64,000 bases of DNA from UBA7446 sp965656545 (GTDB taxonomy: Bacteria > Bacteroidota > Bacteroidia > Flavobacteriales > Flavobacteriaceae). The stretch is from contig CBFHKZ010000001.1 of the NCBI GenBank assembly GCA_965656545.1, positions 186,001 to 250,000 on the forward strand, written 5' to 3'. A model generated the notes under the pieces. The model saw only the letters and a program-made list of their open reading frames with translations. It did not search any database and had not been told where the DNA came from. Shown one piece after another: positions 58,900 to 64,000 of the stretch; within the stretch, counting starts at the first letter, position 1, and every line of letters starts with the position of its first letter. Position numbers and translations under genes: made by a program.

Positions 58900-59486
58900 A
58901 GCAGCGATCCCACATATGCCAACACTTCTTCTTTGCCTTTGTTAGAAGTAGCGGATGTGATAAAATGCGGAGGTGTTTCTGCCCAAACCCCCTCAAGCAT
59001 GACGTTTAAATAGGCGCTAACCGTTGGGTCAAGTTTACTTTCAGACAATTTATCGGCTTTCGTAAAGATGATGGAGAAAGGAATTTGTTGGGTTCCCATC
59101 CATTCCATAAACTCCAAATCTATGGCTTGTGGCTCGTGTCGGATATCAATCAACACAAATGCATTTATGAGTTGCTTGCGCTCCAAGAAATAGGAAGTGA
59201 TATAGCTTTGAAATTCTTTTTTGGTTTTTTTTGAAACACGGGCATAGCCATATCCGGGTAAATCCACAAGGTGCCAATTTTTATTGATCAAAAAGTGATT
59301 GATGAGTTGGGTTTTTCCAGGCTTTCCAGATGTTTTGGCAAGCTGCTTTCGATCTGTTAGCATGTTGATTAAAGACGATTTGCCAACGTTTGACCTGCCT
59401 ATAAAAGCAAATTCGGGCAATGACGACTTTGGGCAATCGGATACCTTAGCGTTACTGATCACAAAAGACGCGCTTTTGACACGCAT
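58896..59486 (-). CDS. engB: Ribosome biogenesis GTP-binding protein EngB (YsxC)
   Basis: 196 residues. TrmE-Era-EngA-EngB family GTPase that helps 50S assembly. Motifs in order: FIGRSNVGKSSLINMLTDRK (G1), GKTQLINHF (G2), VDLPGYGYARVSKKTKKEF (G3), IFTKADKL (G4, TKAD) and TSATSNKGKEEVL (G5, SATS). The gene follows the alpha/beta hydrolase gene by two bases. Confidence 0.96.
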   Translation of the reverse strand: MRVKSASFVISNAKVSDCPKSSLPEFAFIGRSNVGKSSLINMLTDRKQLAKTSGKPGKTQLINHFLINKNWHLVDLPGYGYARVSKKTKKEFQSYITSYFLERKQLINAFVLIDIRHEPQAIDLEFMEWMGTQQIPFSIIFTKADKLSESKLDPTVSAYLNVMLEGVWAETPPHFITSATSNKGKEEVLAYVGSLL

Positions 59487-59488
59487 GA

Positions 59489-60253
59489 TTACAAATTATT
59501 TTTGCTTAACCAGCCTGAAAGAATATTGTTAAACGTATCTGGATGCTCCATCATGGGTGCATGTCCACACTTGTCAATCCAATATAAAGTAGAATCGGGA
59601 AGAAGCCTATGGAATTCCTCTCCAACGTTTGGTGGGGTAACAGCATCTTGCTTGCCCCAAATAATACCCGTAGGCACTTTGATACTCGGTAAATCTTTGG
59701 CCATGTTGTGGCGAATAGCACTTTTGGCAATCGTTAAGATTTTGATGAGTTTTTTTCTGTCATTGACGGTTTCAAACACATCATCCACAACTTCTTTGGA
59801 AGCAATAATTGGATCGTAAAAAACATCTTGTGTTTTCTTCTTGATGTATTCGTAATCTTCACGTTTTGGATAGCTTTCTCCCATGGCGTTTTCATACAGT
59901 CCAGAGCTTCCCGTAATGACCAGTCCTTTGACTTTTTCGGGAAAGAGGTTGGTGTGTAATAGACCGATGTGACCACCCAGCGAATTCCCTATTAAAATTA
60001 CTTTTTCTTCACCTAAGTACGTGATAAAATCACGAAGGTATATTGCAAATTGCTTAACGTTGGTCTTTAACAACGGCAAATCATATAATGGCAGCTCAGG
60101 AATAATAACTTTGTAACCTGCAGTTGAGAAATGCGCAGCAACGCCGTCAAAATTGCTCAAGCCTCCCATTAAACCATGAAGAATAATAAGTGGGGTTCCC
60201 TCGCCTTTTTCATAGTAGGAGTAGCGCCCAGATACTTTTAGAGAATTGTGCAT
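59489..60253 (-). CDS. Alpha/beta hydrolase
   Basis: 254 residues. Standard fold: IILHGLMGGLSNFDGVAAHF (oxyanion), the nucleophile elbow VILIGNSLGGHIGLL with Ser, PTGIIWGKQDAVTPP with the acid Asp, and the catalytic His in WIDKCGHAPMMEHPDTFNNI. The substrate is not predictable. It is cotranscribed with engB, a pairing I have no functional explanation for. A good promoter lies just upstream. Confidence 0.9.
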   Translation of the reverse strand: MHNSLKVSGRYSYYEKGEGTPLIILHGLMGGLSNFDGVAAHFSTAGYKVIIPELPLYDLPLLKTNVKQFAIYLRDFITYLGEEKVILIGNSLGGHIGLLHTNLFPEKVKGLVITGSSGLYENAMGESYPKREDYEYIKKKTQDVFYDPIIASKEVVDDVFETVNDRKKLIKILTIAKSAIRHNMAKDLPSIKVPTGIIWGKQDAVTPPNVGEEFHRLLPDSTLYWIDKCGHAPMMEHPDTFNNILSGWLSKNNL

Positions 60254-60269
60254 GTTGTCAAATCAGAGA

Positions 60270-60298
60270 CAAATATAGGTAAATAAACCCCAAGCAAA
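60270..60298 (-). promoter_or_regulatory. Promoter of the alpha/beta hydrolase-engB unit
   Basis: Minus strand TATATTTG (60277-60270) with TTTG at 60298-60295, spacer 17 bp, ends about 16 bp before the ATG at 60253. Confidence 0.65.
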
Positions 60299-60434
60299 TG
60301 TCATTAAGTTAGCTGTTTGTAAAATTAAATGTTGTCTAATTTTTGCGGTTTTAGCATTAACCCTCATTTATAAAAAGTTGATTTTAAGACAACTATACGC
60401 TCTTTAAGTCATTGCGGAATAACTTATTAACAAA

Positions 60435-60477
60435 GTGGTAAAATGTGGTAAAATGTGGGAAATTATATGTAATTTTG
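60435..60477 (+). promoter_or_regulatory. MraZ box-like repeats and promoter of the division cluster
   Basis: Three direct repeats on a 10-bp period: GTGGTAAAAT, GTGGTAAAAT, GTGGGAAATT (60435-60464). MraZ is known to bind tandem TGGG-containing repeats with about one helical turn of spacing in front of its own gene. The -7 box TAATTTTG (60470-60477) follows at once; the repeats cover the -33 region, so binding should repress. The rest of the 254-bp gap at 60254-60507 has only the divergent promoter and AT-rich sequence. Confidence 0.78.
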
Positions 60478-60507
60478 ACTCATACCTGAGGGTAAAAACC
60501 ATAAGCT

Positions 60508-60972
60508 TTGTCGCATTTAATTGGAACATATCAGTGTAAAGCAGACCCCAAAGGGCGGGTTAAAATCCCTACGGCCCTTTCTAAGCAATTGGCTGGAGCC
60601 CGTCAGGAGGCTTTTGTGGTTAAGCGGGCTGTCTTTCAGCCATGCCTAGAGCTCTATTCGTTGCAAGAATGGAACGCATTGATGGCCAAGGTAAACAAGC
60701 TCAACAGGTTCAAGAAAAAAAATAACGATTTCATACGGCGCTTCACGGCTGGGGTTAAGGTTGTCGAACTCGATGCCATAGACAGACTGCTTATTCCGCG
60801 TGATTTAGCACAGTTTGCCGGCATAGAGAAAGCCGTAGTGCTTTCTGCGGCAGTCAATATCATAGAAATATGGGACAAAGACCGCTATGAAAAAGCAATA
60901 GACGAAGCAGCTGTTGATTTTGCTGCCTTGGCAGAAGAAGTAATGGGAGACGATGGAGACGATGTATCATAG
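60508..60972 (+). CDS. mraZ: Transcriptional regulator MraZ
   Basis: 154 residues from a TTG start (MSHLIGTYQCKADPKGRVKI). Two AbrB-like half-domains: CKADPKGRVKIPTALSKQL (about 9-30) and VELDAIDRLLIPRDLAQFAG (about 90-110), each with the DxxGR/DxxxR core, though the second reads DAIDR. Represses its own division and cell-wall operon by binding the upstream repeats. The acidic tail (EVMGDDGDD) is typical of Bacteroidota versions. The end overlaps rsmH. Confidence 0.93.
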   Translation: MSHLIGTYQCKADPKGRVKIPTALSKQLAGARQEAFVVKRAVFQPCLELYSLQEWNALMAKVNKLNRFKKKNNDFIRRFTAGVKVVELDAIDRLLIPRDLAQFAGIEKAVVLSAAVNIIEIWDKDRYEKAIDEAAVDFAALAEEVMGDDGDDVS

Positions 60973-61852
60973 CCCGGTTTTGCTTGCTGCGTCTGTCTCA
61001 GGATTGAACATACGTCCTGCCTCGGTTTACGTAGATGCAACTTTCGGCGGCGGTGGTCACTCCCAAGAAATCTTAGACAACATGGATAGCCAGAGCAAAC
61101 TGTTTGCTTTTGACCAAGATGAGGATGCGCAACGCAATGCCATAGACGACAGCCGCTTTACGCTTATTCCCCAAAACTTTGGCTACTTAAAACGCTTTAT
61201 GAAGTTTCATAAAATTGATAAGGTAGATGGTATTCTTGCTGACTTGGGTGTGTCTTCGCATCAGTTCGATACACCAGACCGTGGTTTTTCCATTCGCTAT
61301 GACGGGCCGCTAGACATGCGCATGAATCAGCAACAAGAGCTCACCGCAAAAGAAATCGTCAATACCTATAGCGAAACAGCATTGGCAGATTTGCTTTTTG
61401 CCTACGGAGAACTGCGCAACGCAAAAAAAATCGCTAGTCTAATCGTGCAACACAGACCAGACGAAATCGCAACCACCATGCAACTCAACGAGGTGTTGCG
61501 TCAGGTGTTGCCCAAAGGAAACGAGCACAAGGTATTGGCCAAGATTTACCAGTCCCTACGGATGGAAGTCAATAAAGAAATTGAAGTATTGCAATCCTTT
61601 CTAACCCAATCCAAAGACGTCTTAAAATCGGGTGGAAGGTTGAGCGTAATCAGTTACCACTCACTAGAAGACAGAATGGTCAAAAGGTATATTCAAAACG
61701 GAAATTTTGATAGCGAGCCAGTGAAGGATGACTTTGGAAACCCCACATTGTATTTTAAAAAATGCGGTGGTTTGGTGGTTCCTGATCAAGAGGAAATCAA
61801 ACAAAACAACAGAGCACGAAGTGCAAAATTACGCATAGCGCAACGCTTATGA
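60962..61852 (+). CDS. rsmH: 16S rRNA (cytosine(1402)-N4)-methyltransferase
   Basis: 296 residues from ATG 60962 (MYHSPVLLAASVSGL); an in-frame ATG three codons upstream is also possible. SAM-binding motif YVDATFGGGGHSQEIL, then FAFDQDEDAQRNA, GILADLGVSSHQFDTPDRGF, SIRYDGPLDMRM, YGELRNAKKIA, and VISYHSLEDRMVKRYI. Modifies C1402 in the ribosomal P site. It overlaps mraZ by 11 bp and ftsL by four, as expected in a division cluster. Confidence 0.96.
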   Translation: MYHSPVLLAASVSGLNIRPASVYVDATFGGGGHSQEILDNMDSQSKLFAFDQDEDAQRNAIDDSRFTLIPQNFGYLKRFMKFHKIDKVDGILADLGVSSHQFDTPDRGFSIRYDGPLDMRMNQQQELTAKEIVNTYSETALADLLFAYGELRNAKKIASLIVQHRPDEIATTMQLNEVLRQVLPKGNEHKVLAKIYQSLRMEVNKEIEVLQSFLTQSKDVLKSGGRLSVISYHSLEDRMVKRYIQNGNFDSEPVKDDFGNPTLYFKKCGGLVVPDQEEIKQNNRARSAKLRIAQRL

Positions 61853-62166
61853 AAACAGGAATCTTAAATCTGCTGAAAGGAACTTTTTTGGTGCAAGAGG
61901 GCGCATCAAAAAACTGGCGATTTATTCTGTTTGTCTTTTTTCTAGCAGGGCTGATGATTACCGCCTCCCACCAAGTAGATCAAAAAGTGGTGCAAATTGC
62001 ACAAGCAAATAAAGAGCTTCAAGCCGTTCGTAGCGAGTTTGTATCGGTTCGCGAAAAGGTGATGCATCAAAGGATGGAAACTCAGTTGGCAAATGCCTTA
62101 AAAAATCAAGGGGTTTTCCCGCCAGACAAGGCACCCATAAAAATCACAATTCAATCAAATGAGTAA
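61849..62166 (+). CDS. ftsL: FtsL-like cell division protein
   Basis: 105 residues: cytoplasmic start, one membrane helix at about 24-41 (WRFILFVFFLAGLMITAS) and a periplasmic coiled-coil (VVQIAQANKELQAVRSEFVS). FtsL proteins are poorly conserved; size, topology and place between rsmH and ftsI carry the call. It should link FtsI/FtsW to the division machinery. Overlaps ftsI by eight bases. Confidence 0.85.
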   Translation: MKTGILNLLKGTFLVQEGASKNWRFILFVFFLAGLMITASHQVDQKVVQIAQANKELQAVRSEFVSVREKVMHQRMETQLANALKNQGVFPPDKAPIKITIQSNE

Positions 62167-64000
62167 GCAGAAGAACATGATGTCTCGCAGCTACTTGGTT
62201 GTTTTTGTGCTTTTCGCACTTGGTGTAAGCGTGGGGTATCGACTGGTATCATTACAGCTCAATCAAGGAGACAAGTACCGTGAATTGGCAGAGAAACGCA
62301 GCATCAAAAACTTTGAAATTGTCCCTGTAAGAGGAAATATTTATGCCGATGACGGTAGCCTATTGGCGACATCTGTTTCAAAATATTCCATACACTTTGA
62401 TGCGGTTACGGTAAGTCAGCGTGTGTTTGACAGCAATGTAGATGCCTTGAGCGACTCGCTTGCGATGTTATTTGAAAAGCCACAGCGGTATTACCGCAAC
62501 TTGTTGGTGAAAGCGCGCAAAAACAAAAACAGATACCAGCTTATTGGACGTCGCCTGCCATTTGATGCCTATCAGCGCATCAAGTCATTTCCCATGTTTC
62601 GATTGGGTGGCATTCGCGGAGGTTTGATAGTGGAGCGCAAATTTGTGCGTGACCTTCCGCTTGGCAAAATTGCTGAACGCACCTTGGGCTATGAACAGAA
62701 AAAACCAGATGGTACCTATATCAAAGTAGGAATTGAAGGTGCTTATGGAACCACCTTGCGCGGTCAGCCCGGGCGTCAATTGCGACAGCGCATTGCCAAA
62801 CAACAATGGAAACCCCTAACAAACGAATACCAGCAAGAACCCATCGATGGGTTGGATGTTTGGTCCACGATTGATACCAACTTACAAGATGTTGCCCATC
62901 ATGCCTTGCTTGCTTCTTTAGAAAAATATGAAGCAGAGCATGGAACTGTTGTGGTAATGGAAACCAAAACGGGTGCCGTAAAAGCCATTGCAAATCTTGG
63001 CAGAACAGAAGGGGATAAATATTATGAAAAATTAAATTACGCAGTAGGCGAGGCACATGAGCCTGGCTCTACCTTTAAGTTGTTTTCCATGATGGCTGCT
63101 TTTGAAGACAAGGTAATAGATACCATGACCATGGTAGATACCGAAAAAGGAAAGCTTACGTTTTACGGGAAGTATCACGTCAGAGATTCCAAGCGTGGTG
63201 GTTATGGTATCATTCCGGCCAGTAGGGTTTTTGAAAGCTCGTCCAATACTGGGGTTGTTAAACTGATTTACGAAAACTATAAAGAGAACCCTTCACAGTT
63301 CACAGACAGGCTGCTGGCCATGGGGCTGGACAAACCTTTGGGTGTAGCCATTTCAGGTGAGGGAATGCCCAAAATACCACATCCCAAGGATGCCGATTGG
63401 GACGGTTTAGACCTGCCGTGGATGGCGTTTGGCTATGGCGTAATGCTTACACCGCTTCAAACCTTGAGCTACTACAATGCAGTTGCCAACAATGGTGAAT
63501 TGGTGATGCCGCGTTTTGTTTCGGCAGTAAAAACACTGGATGGTAAAAATGTCAAATTGTATCCCAAACAAGTGATCAACCCCGCCATTTGCTCGCAAGA
63601 AACCCTGGGTAAGCTGCAACACCTTATGGAAGGTGTCGTAAAAAACAAATGGGGAACCGCTCATAATATTTATGATGAAAAGCTATCCATTGCTGGTAAA
63701 ACGGGAACCTGCCAAATTGACTATACCACAGATGACGTTAAGTACGTTGCTAGCTTTGTGGGGTATTTTCCTGCACATAATCCGACCTACACCTGTATCG
63801 TTGTGGTGCACAAGCCCAACAAGAAAATCGGTTATTACGGCAACGTGGTTGCTGCACCCGTGGTGAAACAAATCGCAGAGGCTGTTATCCACGACATACC
63901 AGAATACACCACGCTCGACTTAAACAAAGTTGCTGACTTAGCAGCACCAAAACCAGACATTACCGATGCGTATAATCTAGAAAAAATGCCCGACCTCCGT
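62159..64000 (+). CDS. ftsI: Septal peptidoglycan transpeptidase FtsI (PBP3), 5' part
   Basis: Open from ATG 62159 to the window end, 614 codons, stop not seen. One N-terminal membrane helix (about 11-30), then the pedestal domain with PVRGNIYADDGSLLATS, and the transpeptidase domain: SxxK in EPGSTFKLF (Ser304, Lys307), SxN in ESSSNTGVV (Ser361-Asn363) and KTG in AGKTGTCQ (Lys514). All three catalytic motifs are intact. It crosslinks septal peptidoglycan in the periplasm. A PASTA domain may follow outside the window. Confidence 0.94.
   Translation, partial: MSKQKNMMSRSYLVVFVLFALGVSVGYRLVSLQLNQGDKYRELAEKRSIKNFEIVPVRGNIYADDGSLLATSVSKYSIHFDAVTVSQRVFDSNVDALSDSLAMLFEKPQRYYRNLLVKARKNKNRYQLIGRRLPFDAYQRIKSFPMFRLGGIRGGLIVERKFVRDLPLGKIAERTLGYEQKKPDGTYIKVGIEGAYGTTLRGQPGRQLRQRIAKQQWKPLTNEYQQEPIDGLDVWSTIDTNLQDVAHHALLASLEKYEAEHGTVVVMETKTGAVKAIANLGRTEGDKYYEKLNYAVGEAHEPGSTFKLFSMMAAFEDKVIDTMTMVDTEKGKLTFYGKYHVRDSKRGGYGIIPASRVFESSSNTGVVKLIYENYKENPSQFTDRLLAMGLDKPLGVAISGEGMPKIPHPKDADWDGLDLPWMAFGYGVMLTPLQTLSYYNAVANNGELVMPRFVSAVKTLDGKNVKLYPKQVINPAICSQETLGKLQHLMEGVVKNKWGTAHNIYDEKLSIAGKTGTCQIDYTTDDVKYVASFVGYFPAHNPTYTCIVVVHKPNKKIGYYGNVVAAPVVKQIAEAVIHDIPEYTTLDLNKVADLAAPKPDITDAYNLEKMPDLR

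Noticed and set aside
1..64000. CRISPR arrays, insertion sequences, prophage, integrase or restriction genes
   Set aside because: I looked for spaced identical repeats and for transposase, integrase, Cas and phage protein motifs; apart from the short palindromes and the repeats listed, none is visible.

Overview
The window comes from a chromosome of the Flavobacteriia (Bacteroidota). This rests on the gliding genes gldB and gldC, a SusC/SusD pair with its own ECF sigma and FecR-type anti-sigma, a GLPGLI protein, a MetH split over two genes, a tRNA gene without encoded CCA, and promoters of the Bacteroidota form TTTG - about 19 bp - TAnnTTTG. Most of the window is core metabolism. An AT-rich accessory patch lies at about 40.6-43.7 kb.

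Layout. 0-2 kb: the 3' end of hemW converges on an M20 dipeptidase. 2.0-2.3 kb: a tRNA-Leu(UAG) gene, preceded on the same transcript by a broken tRNA-Leu copy that carries a palindromic insert. 2.3-10.5 kb (minus strand): an ECF sigma factor, FecR, SusC with an STN signalling domain, SusD and an organophosphate-type MFS transporter, i.e. a self-regulated uptake locus without a visible hydrolase. 10.7-12.1 kb: a tiny peptide ORF and two overlapping envelope genes. 12.4-15 kb: waaA and a divergent DegT-type aminotransferase. 15-21.4 kb (minus strand): etfB-etfA-bifunctional nuclease-nucleoside transporter-thyA-folA-fabD, where folA is fused to a two-helix membrane domain. 21.5-25.4 kb: pyruvate dehydrogenase E1-beta, a membrane pyrophosphatase and a deoxynucleoside kinase. 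25.5-30 kb: a GLPGLI protein with a TonB-receptor-like barrel, then another barrel protein.

30.0-39.9 kb is a methionine operon: metK, a MetY-type enzyme, metX, an OsmC protein, a MetZ-type enzyme, metH in two parts and metF. In front of it is a SAM-II riboswitch whose core can pair alternatively with a downstream strand, while a second hairpin covers the bases next to the metK start. After the accessory patch (an S41-type peptidase flanked by a 10-bp inverted repeat, and a tandem universal stress protein flanked by a 66-bp direct repeat) comes a phenylalanine/tyrosine operon at 43.9-47.9 kb: pheA, an aminotransferase, tyrA and a DAHP synthase-chorismate mutase fusion. This operon has a complete transcription attenuator: a 17-residue leader peptide with five Tyr and two Phe codons, a terminator, and a competing antiterminator that overlaps the leader stop codon. 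aroA follows a few genes later.

47.9-60.2 kb holds rsgA, dtd, a MazG-like protein, aroA, queA, rlmN, a polyprenyl synthase, dnaG without its zinc ligands, a response regulator whose phosphoacceptor Asp is replaced by Glu, nadE, gldB, gldC, engB and an alpha/beta hydrolase. From 60.4 kb the division cluster begins: three direct repeats that look like MraZ boxes, then mraZ, rsmH, ftsL and ftsI, which runs off the window.

The strongest regulatory findings are the SAM-II switch before metK and the Tyr/Phe attenuator before pheA. The RNA structures were found by eye from base complementarity; no folding or database search was run.
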